Below are positions 50,743 to 59,036 of a stretch of 64,000 bases of DNA, one piece after another. Below the pieces are notes generated by a model. It was not told the DNA's origin. It worked only from the letters and a program-made list of their open reading frames with translations, and searched no databases. Each line of letters begins with the position of its first letter. Within the stretch, counting starts at the first letter, position 1. The stretch is from assembly GCA_045616125.1 (NCBI GenBank), contig JAZLGC010000056.1, forward strand, positions 1 to 64,000, given 5' to 3'. A program made the position numbers and the translations under genes. This DNA is from Treponema_I sp045616125 (GTDB taxonomy: Bacteria > Spirochaetota > Spirochaetia > Treponematales > Treponemataceae).

Positions 50743-51687
50743 ATGAAAAAAACTTTGATTGCCGCTGCTGCTATCCTTGCTTCAGCACTTCTTTTTATTT
50801 CCTGCGGAGCAAAAACTCCCACCGAATGGACAACTGATTACAATGCTGCCATTGAAGCCGCAAAAGCTGCAGACGGTTACGTACTTCTGTATGTAAGCGG
50901 CAACGACTCAGACGGACTTTGTGTACGCCTGATGAACGATGTTCTGTCTCAGCCCACATTCCTCAAAGCAGCAAAAGGATTTACCCCGGTAAATCTTGAA
51001 GTAGTAACCGATGAAAGTGCTGATGAAGAACGGCAGAATGAAATTCTTGAAATCGGTGCCCGCCTTGGACTTCAGTATTATCCATCAATCATCTGTCTTA
51101 CTCCTGATGAAAGAATTTTTGCAGATATTTTCTTTGATCCGGACTCTGGAACACTGGAGTCAATGACTGCAGATATGAAAGCTGCTGCTGAAACAGGAAA
51201 AAAAGTAACAAAACTGATGAAGCAGATTGAAAAAGCTTCAGGTGTAAAAAAAGCAGAACTGATTCATGAACTGTTGTCAAACGTTCCTGAAGAATACTTC
51301 AACCTGTATATTGATTATGCAATGGAAATGCCGGAACTGGATCCTGAAAACAAAACAGGCGTTGTAGGAACCTATAAAATGCTTTTTGCCTACAATGAAG
51401 CAATAGGATATCTTTTCAGCGGCGACATTGAATCTGCCGTTGCCATTTACGATACTCTGGCAGAAGATGCTTTCCTTACAGCAGATGATAAACAGCAGTG
51501 CTATTTCTATGCTGCATCTTTGTGGTATTATGTAGAAGATTGGGAACATTGTTTTGAGTATCTGCAGAAATCGGTTGATGCTGCTCCAGATTCAGAGAAT
51601 GCCGACCGTATTGCAGACCAGCTGAAAATGCTTCAGATTAACTACGAAATGTCCCTGGAAATGGCTCAAGAAGGAGAAATGTACTAA
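50743..51687 (+). CDS. Lipoprotein with thioredoxin-like domain lacking the CxxC motif
   Basis: 314 aa from the second ATG, which fits AAGGA at 7 nt. Lipoprotein signal MKKTLIAAAAILASALLFISC. Residues 30-150 resemble the thioredoxin-like fold of the DUF255/thioredoxin_7 type (DGYVLLYVSGNDSDGLCVRL ... YYPSIICLTPDERIF), but where CxxC should stand there is SDGLC, with a single cysteine. The rest is helical with TPR-like spacing (AVAIYDTLAEDAFL). Its stop overlaps the next ATG, so it belongs to the CNNM operon. Confidence 0.75.
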   Translation: MKKTLIAAAAILASALLFISCGAKTPTEWTTDYNAAIEAAKAADGYVLLYVSGNDSDGLCVRLMNDVLSQPTFLKAAKGFTPVNLEVVTDESADEERQNEILEIGARLGLQYYPSIICLTPDERIFADIFFDPDSGTLESMTADMKAAAETGKKVTKLMKQIEKASGVKKAELIHELLSNVPEEYFNLYIDYAMEMPELDPENKTGVVGTYKMLFAYNEAIGYLFSGDIESAVAIYDTLAEDAFLTADDKQQCYFYAASLWYYVEDWEHCFEYLQKSVDAAPDSENADRIADQLKMLQINYEMSLEMAQEGEMY

Positions 51688-53018
51688 TGCACCCGGAGGA
51701 TCCTCTCCCTGCTTCTGTTAATATTACGGCACTACTCATAGCAGCAGTAGTGCTGGTTCTTTTATCTATGGTTTTTTCTGCGGCAGAAAGTGCTTTTCTT
51801 TCTGCCAGTACACTGCGCATCAGGTTTCTGCGCCGCAGGAAAGATAAACGTGCCATGCGTGTCGGTTCGTTACTGGACCGACGCGAACAGCTGATTAACA
51901 CCGTTATCGTTGCCAATAATCTGGTCAACATTACACTTACTGCAATTCTTACTTCTATTGCCGTTGAACTGTTCGGTTCCAGCGGGGTAGGTATCGCTAC
52001 GGCGCTAGCCACCGTTATCCTTCTCATCTTTGGCGAAATTGCACCTAAAACAATAGCAGCATCTCATCCGGAAAAAATCAGTTTTTTCTTTTCCGGCTTC
52101 ATTTCGGCAATTTTTTATATTCTTCGTCCCTTAACCAGTATTCTTACAAAAACTGCAGCGCTTGTAGCCCGTCTTTTTGGCGTAAAACCATCAGAAGCAA
52201 AACGTACGTTTTCTGAAGACGACATCAAGACAATCATGGAAGTTGGTGAAGAAGAGGGTGTACTTGAAACCGATGAAAAAACCATGATGCACCGGGTATT
52301 CAAGTTTACGGATCTTGATGCAGAAGACATTATGCAGCCGCGAATGTACATGATCTGCGTTCCACTTAATGCCCGCTACCGAGAAGTCATTGAACTTTCC
52401 CAGAAAACCCATAAGAGCCGTTTTCCGGTTTATGGCGAAGATATCGATGACATAGTCGGCATTCTGTACATGAAAGACGTTCTTTCCTTTACTCTTGAAG
52501 AAAACACCGATGCTTTTTCCGTAAAGGACCTGATGAAGCAGCCGCTTTTTATCCCATCTTCAAAAAGCATGTCAGCCATTCAGGATTCCTTTGCTGAATC
52601 AAACAACTCTATCTGCATTGTACTTGATGAATATGGCGGTACTGCCGGACTTATTACGGTAGAAGATATTTCACAGCGAATTTTCGGCACCTTTGGAAAC
52701 AATGCAGAACGGGTCAGAAACTCAGCTCTGGAAGCCATAGAAAGTGGTGAAATTTCTGTCAGTGGTCAGTGTCGTCTGATTGAACTGGAAGAATCCTATG
52801 GCTTGACCTTTGAAGGCATTGATTCAGAAACCGTAGGCGGCTTTCTTGCTGAAAAACTGGACTGCATACCTGAACCGGGACAAAGTGTTGTCTGGCAGGA
52901 CTGGCAGTTTACGGTAGAAGCGGCAACAGCCACCATGGTACAAAAAGTAAGTCTTTCTCATCTGTTAACGGAAGCAGCCGATGACGAAGCATCTTTTATT
53001 GGGGATGAGCGCTCATGA
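51687..53018 (+). CDS. CNNM/CorC-family transporter-like protein (DUF21 and CBS)
   Basis: 443 aa, first of two paralogues. DUF21 membrane domain at residues 15-150 (SAAESAFLSASTLRIRFL, FGEIAPKTIAASHPEK), a CBS pair at about 205-330 (DIMQPRMYMICVPLNARYREV, VGILYMKDVLSF, VLDEYGGTAGLITVEDI) and a C-terminal CorC_HlyC domain. Family members move or sense magnesium and some are annotated haemolysins; TlyC is the spirochaete name. Ion is not proven. Overlaps both neighbours. Confidence 0.92.
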   Translation: MHPEDPLPASVNITALLIAAVVLVLLSMVFSAAESAFLSASTLRIRFLRRRKDKRAMRVGSLLDRREQLINTVIVANNLVNITLTAILTSIAVELFGSSGVGIATALATVILLIFGEIAPKTIAASHPEKISFFFSGFISAIFYILRPLTSILTKTAALVARLFGVKPSEAKRTFSEDDIKTIMEVGEEEGVLETDEKTMMHRVFKFTDLDAEDIMQPRMYMICVPLNARYREVIELSQKTHKSRFPVYGEDIDDIVGILYMKDVLSFTLEENTDAFSVKDLMKQPLFIPSSKSMSAIQDSFAESNNSICIVLDEYGGTAGLITVEDISQRIFGTFGNNAERVRNSALEAIESGEISVSGQCRLIELEESYGLTFEGIDSETVGGFLAEKLDCIPEPGQSVVWQDWQFTVEAATATMVQKVSLSHLLTEAADDEASFIGDERS

Positions 53019-54286
53019 ATACCATACTTACCTTGCTGTTTCTGCTGCTGCTTGTGATTCTTGCAGCTTTTTTTGCCTCTTCTGAAACTGCCTTTTTAAG
53101 TATTTCGTCAGTACGGCTCCGCCAGATGAAAAAAGACAGCAACCGACTGGTACGTCTTGCTGCCAGCCTTAAGCAGAATCAAAGCCGTCTGCTTACCACA
53201 ATCCTTATTGGAACCAATGTGGTGGTAAACCTTTCATCATCTGTTGCTACAGCCTTGGCCATACATCTTGGCGGGCAGAATGCCGTTGGTGTTGCAACTG
53301 CGGGCATGGCACTGGTTGTCATTCTTTTTGGTGAAATCCTGCCGAAAAACACGGCATCCTTTGCTCCAGAAAAAACAGCCAGAAATGCAGCATTACCGCT
53401 ATTTGCCATACAGAAGGTGTTCTTTCCCGTTGTGTGGCTGTTTGAAAAAATAAACACCGGTATAGAGAATCTGGTAAACCTGTTGTGGCATGATGATGCA
53501 CCGTCGGTTACGGAAGATGAACTGAAAACCCTTATTGATGTGGGCAACGAAGAAGGAACTCTGGAAACTGATGAAAAGGACATGCTGTACAAGATTTTTG
53601 AGTTTACCGATCTGCGTGTCCGTGATATTTACCGGCACCGGTCTCTGGTTATTGAACTGGATGAACATGCGGGCTGGAAAGAAACGGTCAGTGCCATAAC
53701 ATCTTCCGGCTATTCACGTATTCCGGTGTACCGGGATACGGCCGAGAACATTATAGGGCTTATTCATTACAAAGATGTGTTGTATTTCAATGGGGATAAG
53801 GGAACGTTTACCGCCGGCAGTATTATGCGCAGCATTATGTATGTACCGGAAACCGTTCTTGTTGAAACTCTTCTTAAACAGTTCCGGAGCGAAAAACGGA
53901 ATTTTGCAGTAGTTATGTCAGAGCACGGTAGTGTCAGCGGCATTGTAACTATGGACGATATTCTGCAGGCGGTTTTCGGCCGCATTACAGACGAATATAA
54001 CCAGAGTGGGGGAATGCCGGGAGATCGTGTACGGGTTGTGGGAAAGCGTGAGTTTGTTATTCCCGGTGATATGCTGATAGACGACTTTAACCAGTACTTT
54101 AAACAGAAGCTGTCCTGCGAAGAATACGATACCATGGGCGGCTGGTTTCTTGATGCCATGGGATATCTGCCGGATCAGGACGAAAAACTGACACGGGGAA
54201 ACATGCTGTTCATGGCTGAAACGGTGCACCAGCGGCGCATTCAAAGCATCAGGATCCGTTTTCTGCCACGGCAACAGTATCAGTAA
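53015..54286 (+). CDS. Second CNNM/CorC-family protein
   Basis: 423 aa with the same layout: DUF21 (SSETAFLSISSVRLRQMKK, FGEILPKNTASFAPEK), CBS pair (DIYRHRSLVIEL, IIGLIHYKDVLYF, VVMSEHGSVSGIVTMDDIL) and CorC_HlyC tail. More divergent than the first: the usual DIMxPR reads DIYRHR. Starts with a 4-nt overlap (ATGA), so the pair is likely made together and may form a heteromer. Confidence 0.92.
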   Translation: MNTILTLLFLLLLVILAAFFASSETAFLSISSVRLRQMKKDSNRLVRLAASLKQNQSRLLTTILIGTNVVVNLSSSVATALAIHLGGQNAVGVATAGMALVVILFGEILPKNTASFAPEKTARNAALPLFAIQKVFFPVVWLFEKINTGIENLVNLLWHDDAPSVTEDELKTLIDVGNEEGTLETDEKDMLYKIFEFTDLRVRDIYRHRSLVIELDEHAGWKETVSAITSSGYSRIPVYRDTAENIIGLIHYKDVLYFNGDKGTFTAGSIMRSIMYVPETVLVETLLKQFRSEKRNFAVVMSEHGSVSGIVTMDDILQAVFGRITDEYNQSGGMPGDRVRVVGKREFVIPGDMLIDDFNQYFKQKLSCEEYDTMGGWFLDAMGYLPDQDEKLTRGNMLFMAETVHQRRIQSIRIRFLPRQQYQ

Positions 54287-55263
54287 GCAAGGGTAATGCC
54301 GGCGGATAAGGAGAATGTTTCTTTACTTGAACCGCCGGAACCCGATTCTTTTGATGGACGTAACGGCATTTTATTTCCTGTCCATGAATAGGTGCTTCCC
54401 TTAATGACGGAAAATCGTTCACTTTCTTCTTTAACAAACAGTGCAACAGAATCAGTAATAGCAAGTTTTATGGATACTGCCTGTTGAATACCGGACAGGT
54501 ATCCATACATTGAATCAAGGAACCAGAGATTACGATCAACATGATGATCTTTTCCTACGGCAGCTATCATAGGGACTACCCATAACCCCAGTCTGATTTC
54601 AGACCCTTTTCGAGATGCCTTTGCGTATACAACACCGGTTTTCAGGTAATTACATACATAGTCATAGGTAATGATAGTCCCTTTATAGGGTGTTTTCGGC
54701 TCCGTCTCCAGATTTATATGAGTGACAACGGAAGGATCATACTGACGGTAGCCATCGTTTCCAGAAAAAGATAATTTCCGTATATCCCAACCGATATCTG
54801 CACCTAAACCTGAGGGAGTAAGCCACTGTGCTTCTATGCCAAAATCGTAATTACTGACAAGATAATTGGTATGACAACTGTAATTAGTAAGCTTACCGCA
54901 ATACACATTGTTTTCCGTATGCTGCCAGTCATAATCCTGCATATACCCTGATTCTGCAGGAATTCCGCCCATTAAAGATGCAATGAAGGACAATGTATAA
55001 TCAGTATCCGTTCTATACCGCCATTCGGCAGCTGCGCCATAGGACCTGATACCAGTAATATCCCAGTCAAGGCGGCTCAGCATATATTCATCGCCGTTGT
55101 CCGGATTATTGTCGTTGTCACAGAAAACGTATTCATGAAGTCCGCCCCAGGTTGACCGGTACAGTTCAGTTATCGAAAAAGAAACATCTTCGGCAGCCAA
55201 TTTCTGCACTAACAGAAGTGCGGAAAACAAACAGAACAGGGTTTTCAGTGACTTATTCTGCAT
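54280..55263 (-). CDS. Omptin-family outer-membrane protease
   Basis: About 327 aa from ATG 55263, after a signal peptide (MQNKSLKTLFCLFSALLLVQKLAA). Omptin landmarks: LSRLDWDI early in the barrel (compare KLSQLDW of OmpT), MQDYDWQH with the Asp-x-Asp-Trp catalytic pair, and GKDHH supplying the Asp-x-His pair. The C-terminus SLSAGITLAY ends in an aromatic, as outer-membrane barrels do. Starts inside the pseudouridine synthase gene (11-bp overlap) and overlaps the convergent CNNM gene by 7 bp. Activity is inferred from the four residues only. Confidence 0.85.
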   Translation of the reverse strand: MQNKSLKTLFCLFSALLLVQKLAAEDVSFSITELYRSTWGGLHEYVFCDNDNNPDNGDEYMLSRLDWDITGIRSYGAAAEWRYRTDTDYTLSFIASLMGGIPAESGYMQDYDWQHTENNVYCGKLTNYSCHTNYLVSNYDFGIEAQWLTPSGLGADIGWDIRKLSFSGNDGYRQYDPSVVTHINLETEPKTPYKGTIITYDYVCNYLKTGVVYAKASRKGSEIRLGLWVVPMIAAVGKDHHVDRNLWFLDSMYGYLSGIQQAVSIKLAITDSVALFVKEESERFSVIKGSTYSWTGNKMPLRPSKESGSGGSSKETFSLSAGITLAY

Positions 55264-56029
55264 CACTATCCGTTGTATCAGATTCTGCAAGAGGATCCGT
55301 CTTAAACAGTTTTGCCAGCTGCTTCCGGAGTGAGTTCATATCTTTTTGGTACGGAGCTGTCAGTGTCATCGATTCTCCTGTTGCCGGATGGGTAAAGGAA
55401 ATCTGATAGGCATGGAGACCAAGACGGGCAAGAAGAGGACGTTCTTCGTATACATCGCCTCTCCAGCTTCTTTTAATATCAGACAATTTGATCGGTTTCT
55501 GGTTTCCACTGTACAGCGGGTCACACACAATACTGATCCCCAGTTCCTGCAGGTGGGCACGAATCTGGTGGGTACGGCCAGTTACCGGATGTGCTGCAAT
55601 CCAGCTGAAAGGGCCTGCAGTTCCAAGCAGTTCAAAATCGGTAACGGCATCTTTACCAAAACGTCTGTTTACCACAGTTCTGTGCCGGGCATCACCATCA
55701 ACCTGCAGCCGCTTGTCACAGCGGAATGTTTCCCATGCAGGACGTCCGTGAACCAGAGCATGGTATGTCTTATGAATCTGACGGTTTTCAAACTGCATGC
55801 TCAGGTTCCGGTGGGCTTCCGGATTACGGGCATACATAATAAGTCCCGAAGTATCTTTATCAATGCGGTGAACTGCAAGAAGTTTGCCGAATTCAGGTTC
55901 TGCAAGTACATCAAGGCGGGGCGCGGTTTCATCATACCGGTCTTTGGCAACCAGAATGCCGGAAGCTTTATTAAAAACAACAATGTGCTCGTCGGCGTAA
56001 ATAACGGTGTAAGGTGCTTTCTTCTGCAT
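55253..56029 (-). CDS. RluA-family pseudouridine synthase
   Basis: 258 aa. Catalytic Asp in HRIDKDTSGLIMYA near residue 56, GRTHQIRAHLQELG near 150, and KTYHALVHG. No S4 domain at the N-terminus. The exact RNA target among the RluA-type enzymes cannot be assigned. TATACT at 56042-56037 lies 7 nt before the ATG and there is no Shine-Dalgarno. Confidence 0.92.
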   Translation of the reverse strand: MQKKAPYTVIYADEHIVVFNKASGILVAKDRYDETAPRLDVLAEPEFGKLLAVHRIDKDTSGLIMYARNPEAHRNLSMQFENRQIHKTYHALVHGRPAWETFRCDKRLQVDGDARHRTVVNRRFGKDAVTDFELLGTAGPFSWIAAHPVTGRTHQIRAHLQELGISIVCDPLYSGNQKPIKLSDIKRSWRGDVYEERPLLARLGLHAYQISFTHPATGESMTLTAPYQKDMNSLRKQLAKLFKTDPLAESDTTDSDAE

Positions 56030-56107
56030 GAGGGAAAGTATATTCCAAAATTGCCTTTTTTGACTATATTAAGTATATTCTAAGTAGATTTGATAGCGAG
56101 GTACCAG
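56030..56107. promoter_or_regulatory. Divergent promoters of the pseudouridine synthase gene and clpP
   Basis: Leftward TATACT (56042-56037) then 7 nt to the ATG. Rightward TATATT or TATTCT boxes between 56065 and 56082, leaving a leader with GCGAGG before the clpP ATG at 56108. Confidence 0.45.
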
Positions 56108-56713
56108 ATGAACTCAAGTTTCCGTTATGAATGCGATTGTGACGATGAAAAGAAAAAGCCACAGGAATCAGGAGCAGATGCACTGGCAGCAAAATTCCTG
56201 AAAACCCGCCAGATTCTGTTAACCGGCGAAGTAAATAAAGAACTGTCAGAAAAAATCGCCCGTCAGCTGTTAATGCTTGAAGCAGAGTCAGACGACCCAA
56301 TTTATGTATATATTGATTCTCCCGGTGGAGATGTTGATGCCGGTTATGCCATTTTCGATATGATTCGTTTTGTTAATGCGCCGGTATACACCATTGGTAT
56401 GGGACTTGTTGCTTCTGCCGGAGCACTTATTTTGCTGGCAGCTCCAAAAGAACGCCGTATTGGTCTTCCTAACAGTCATTACCTGATTCATCAGCCTTTA
56501 AGCCAGATGCAGGGTACTGCAACTGAGATTGAAATTCATGCACAGGAACTGGAAAAGACCCGTGCCAAAATCAACAAACTCATTGCAGATGAAACCGGCA
56601 AGAACCTGGACCAGGTTACAAAAGATACCGACCGTGACTACTGGCTCAATGCAGAAGAAGCAGTTGCCTATGGCCTTATCAGTAAAATTGCAGCTACCCG
56701 TAAAGACCTGTAG
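56108..56713 (+). CDS. clpP: ATP-dependent Clp protease proteolytic subunit
   Basis: 201 aa from ATG 56108 with GCGAGG upstream. Catalytic Ser103 in GLVASAGAL and His128 in YLIHQPLSQ; the Asp is expected in the TDRDYWL segment near residue 178. The N-terminal arm (CDCDDEKKKPQESG) is highly charged and unlike the usual ClpP start, so this may be the second, atypical ClpP isoform that some spirochaetes carry. No Clp ATPase gene is nearby. Confidence 0.92.
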   Translation: MNSSFRYECDCDDEKKKPQESGADALAAKFLKTRQILLTGEVNKELSEKIARQLLMLEAESDDPIYVYIDSPGGDVDAGYAIFDMIRFVNAPVYTIGMGLVASAGALILLAAPKERRIGLPNSHYLIHQPLSQMQGTATEIEIHAQELEKTRAKINKLIADETGKNLDQVTKDTDRDYWLNAEEAVAYGLISKIAATRKDL

Positions 56714-56717
56714 TCCA

Positions 56718-56792
56718 GACGCAGATCCTGAATCAAGTTCAGGATGACGCTTCTGCGGTCGATTCGTCATTCCGAACTTGATTCGGAATCTC
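56718..56792. repeat. Two dispersed palindromes in tandem
   Basis: ATCCTGAATCAAGTTCAGGAT followed by ATTCCGAACTTGATTCGGAAT. The inner TTGATT/AATCAA cores are the same but inverted, and the arms differ by paired changes. Related to the palindromes at 35.5 kb and in the TIR element. Confidence 0.7.
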
Positions 56793-56794
56793 AC

Positions 56795-56856
56795 AAAAGC
56801 GGTGTTTTCTCCATCACAGAATACAAAAAGTGATGGAAAAAGCACCGCTTTTTTTG
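56795..56856 (+). terminator. clpP terminator
   Basis: AAAAGCGGTG and CACCGCTTTT arms, with a second inner stem CCATCAC/GTGATGG, followed by TTTTT. The TATACT of the next gene starts one base after it. Confidence 0.85.
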
Positions 56857-56870
56857 TATACTCATGGCGT

Positions 56871-57779
56871 ATGAACTTTGGACTGACAAATGAGATTCGT
56901 AATCAGATTATTTTCTCTATGGAAGACCAGGGGAACTCATACGTTTTTGATGCGGTTTCAGAAAGACCGGTGCTAGAATCAGCCGACGTTATCGTTGATG
57001 ATGACCGGTACTATCGCCTACCTGTTTGGGATTCGCTGCAGGGATTTCAGCTTATGGAGCGGTTTGTGTCTGCTCTTCGCAATCCTATGGCTCGTGAATC
57101 GCTTCGGGCAGTTCTTTCATCCGGTAGAGGGGTGTTCCGCAATTTTAAGCTTGTTCTGAAAGAGTATCCTGAAGTTGAACGGCTCTGGTTCTCTTTCAAA
57201 GACCGTGAGATGAAAGCAGTAATTGACCGCTGGTATGCAGCTTTGTGCGATCAGTGGGGACTTGAGTCTCTTGGTGAAGAACCGGAAGAAAACGATGATC
57301 TTCTTCATGATGATTTTGTTTTTCATACGGTATCTGATGAATCTGATGAAGAACTTGTCTTTATGAGTACTGATGCCTTAGCTCAGGAGCTGCAGTCCAT
57401 GCATGATTATGAGCCGGGAAAGGTACTGAGCGGATTGTGGCAGGAATTGCGCTGTTCGTGCAATGAAAGCTCTGATTTTACCCTGATTGGAGAAACCGTA
57501 GAAGGCGATTTTGCCGGATGCATTACCGTGGCTACCATGCCAGATGCTTCTTCCGGCGACAGTACACACACTGTTATCCTTACTGCGTTGTATGTTGTAC
57601 CGCGGTATCGTGGATTAGGTGTGGGGCGCGAGCTTATTGAGCAGTGCCGCATGAATTTGCAGAAACGTGGCATTAAGTGGATTGTAGCCGGAGCTACACC
57701 GTTGCCTCCTGCAGGAAAAGCTATGCTTGAAGCCTGTGGTTTTACTTCCTTGGGAACAGGATTGATTGCAAATTTATAA
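56871..57779 (+). CDS. GNAT-family acetyltransferase with N-terminal extension
   Basis: 302 aa from ATG 56871, placed 8 nt after TATACT (56857-56862), no Shine-Dalgarno. The first 150 residues are unrecognised and helical. The C-terminal GNAT domain has LYVVPRYRGLGVGRELIEQC, the acetyl-CoA-binding motif (RGLGVGRE), and ends with a MLEACGFTSLG-type strand. Substrate unknown. A longer upstream frame would run through the terminator and is rejected. Confidence 0.82.
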   Translation: MNFGLTNEIRNQIIFSMEDQGNSYVFDAVSERPVLESADVIVDDDRYYRLPVWDSLQGFQLMERFVSALRNPMARESLRAVLSSGRGVFRNFKLVLKEYPEVERLWFSFKDREMKAVIDRWYAALCDQWGLESLGEEPEENDDLLHDDFVFHTVSDESDEELVFMSTDALAQELQSMHDYEPGKVLSGLWQELRCSCNESSDFTLIGETVEGDFAGCITVATMPDASSGDSTHTVILTALYVVPRYRGLGVGRELIEQCRMNLQKRGIKWIVAGATPLPPAGKAMLEACGFTSLGTGLIANL

Positions 57780-57802
57780 AAAACTTTTTTAGGAGACTTC
57801 TG

Positions 57803-58579
57803 ATGACAGAAGACCGCTTTGTTGAATTACTGCAGCAGGCAGTAGAAAAAGTAAAGACCGAAGAAGATCCGGTTGAACTGAACCAGTACAGAAAATTATT
57901 CAAGAAAAATGTACCATTAACACTGAGAATGTATGTAGCTGCATATCTTGCAAAAAATGCAGCAGGCGGACGTGACAACTTCCGTAACAAACGTGACCGC
58001 AATGAAAACCGCCGTAACCGTGAACCTCGTGAATTACGCGAAAATCGTGAAGAAAAAAATGTTCATGTAGAACGTGAATCTTTTGAAAAACGTGAAGGTT
58101 TTGATAAAAGAGAAGGTCGTCAGGATCGCGAACCAGCTCCACGCGTAGTAATCCCGGAAGAACAGGCTGCAACAATTTTCATTTCAATCGGACGTAACCG
58201 CCGCGTATTCCCACGTGATCTTATCGGCCTTATCGTTACCCATGCAAATATTGACCGTTCACGCATTGGTGATATCCGTGTTCTTGACAACTACTCATTC
58301 GTTCAGCTGTATTCTGAAGATTGTGCATCAGTAATTGACTCTCTTAATGGAACCAGTTTCCGCGGCCGCAAACTGAACGTAAGCTATTCACGCAAGAAGG
58401 ATGAAGAAACTGATACTGCAGTTGATGCCATCGATACCGCTGACAGCACTCTGACTGTTGACGCACCTGCTGTTGAAGATGACGGACAGACTGCTTTCTT
58501 CCCACCAGAAGATGAAAACAAGAAATCAGTGTACGATGAAATTCAGCCGGAAACCAACGGTTCAAATTATCTGATATAA
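57803..58579 (+). CDS. Orphan DbpA-type RNA-binding protein
   Basis: 258 aa. Helical start (residues 1-50), then a basic, Arg/Asn/Glu-rich low-complexity stretch at about 55-110 (FRNKRDRNENRRNREPRE). Residues 120-195 form a DbpA RNA-binding domain (ATIFISIGRNRRVFPRDLIG ... IGDIRVLDNYSFVQL ... GRKLNVSYSR). That domain normally ends DEAD-box helicases; here there is no helicase. The tail is acidic. Likely an RNA chaperone or rRNA-binding cofactor. AGGAG precedes the ATG. Confidence 0.82.
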   Translation: MTEDRFVELLQQAVEKVKTEEDPVELNQYRKLFKKNVPLTLRMYVAAYLAKNAAGGRDNFRNKRDRNENRRNREPRELRENREEKNVHVERESFEKREGFDKREGRQDREPAPRVVIPEEQAATIFISIGRNRRVFPRDLIGLIVTHANIDRSRIGDIRVLDNYSFVQLYSEDCASVIDSLNGTSFRGRKLNVSYSRKKDEETDTAVDAIDTADSTLTVDAPAVEDDGQTAFFPPEDENKKSVYDEIQPETNGSNYLI

Positions 58580-58617
58580 TTCATATGGCAACTGCTTACC
58601 GGTTGCCACTATCTGTA

Positions 58618-58653
58618 TAACAAGGCGGTTCCTGTAGCCGCCTTTTTGTTTTT
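58618..58653 (+). terminator. Terminator after the DbpA-type gene
   Basis: AAGGCGG pairs with CCGCCTT around a TTCCTGTAG loop, with TTTTTGTTTTTT following. The tail GCCTTTTTGTTTTT is repeated exactly on the far side of the TIR element. Confidence 0.85.
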
Positions 58654-58658
58654 TGCTC

Positions 58659-58997
58659 TGTCCGTAAAAAGTGTTGCTGAATGCTACACAGCAACAAAGA
58701 TTGTACAGGAATGCCACAAATCGAGAGGAGGGACAGTACAGGCAAAAATTGTTGAAGCCCGGCGTTCATGCGGCAGCATGGACTATACATAGTTTCTTCG
58801 CCGGGATTCACCAATAGCGACGGTCGGTTGTGTTGCATTGCAACACAACCTTACTGAGTTTTGCTGATGCAAAACTCAACAGTTGTAACGTCATTTAGAG
58901 CGTTTTTGCATGTACTGGCAATCCGGTAGATTTGTGGAGTTTTGATGAGACCCTGAAACTAGTTCAGGGTGACAATAAGCAACACTTTATACGGACA
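58659..58997. mobile_element. TIR element, copy B (339 bp, no gene)
   Basis: Ends TGTCCGTAAAAAGTGTTGCT and AGCAACACTTTATACGGACA. Internal hairpins in order: TGTTGCT/AGCAACA; GCCCGGCG/CGCCGGG enclosing CATGC/GCATG; GGTTGTGTTGC/GCAACACAACC (58826-58850, only in this copy); GAGTTTTGC/GCAAAACTC; ACCCTGAA/TTCAGGGT. No coding frame. An exact 14-bp direct repeat (58640-58653 and 59000-59013) brackets it. Confidence 0.8.
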
Positions 58998-59036
58998 TAG
59001 CCTTTTTGTTTTTACTGCTGTCAGGAGGCAGTTTTC

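Noticed and set aside
51687..54286. True haemolysins
   Set aside because: The TlyC/HlyC label is historical; the DUF21-CBS-CorC layout points to ion transport or sensing.
56778..56870. Longer start for the GNAT gene
   Set aside because: It would begin inside a palindrome and read through the clpP terminator; the ATG after TATACT fits better.
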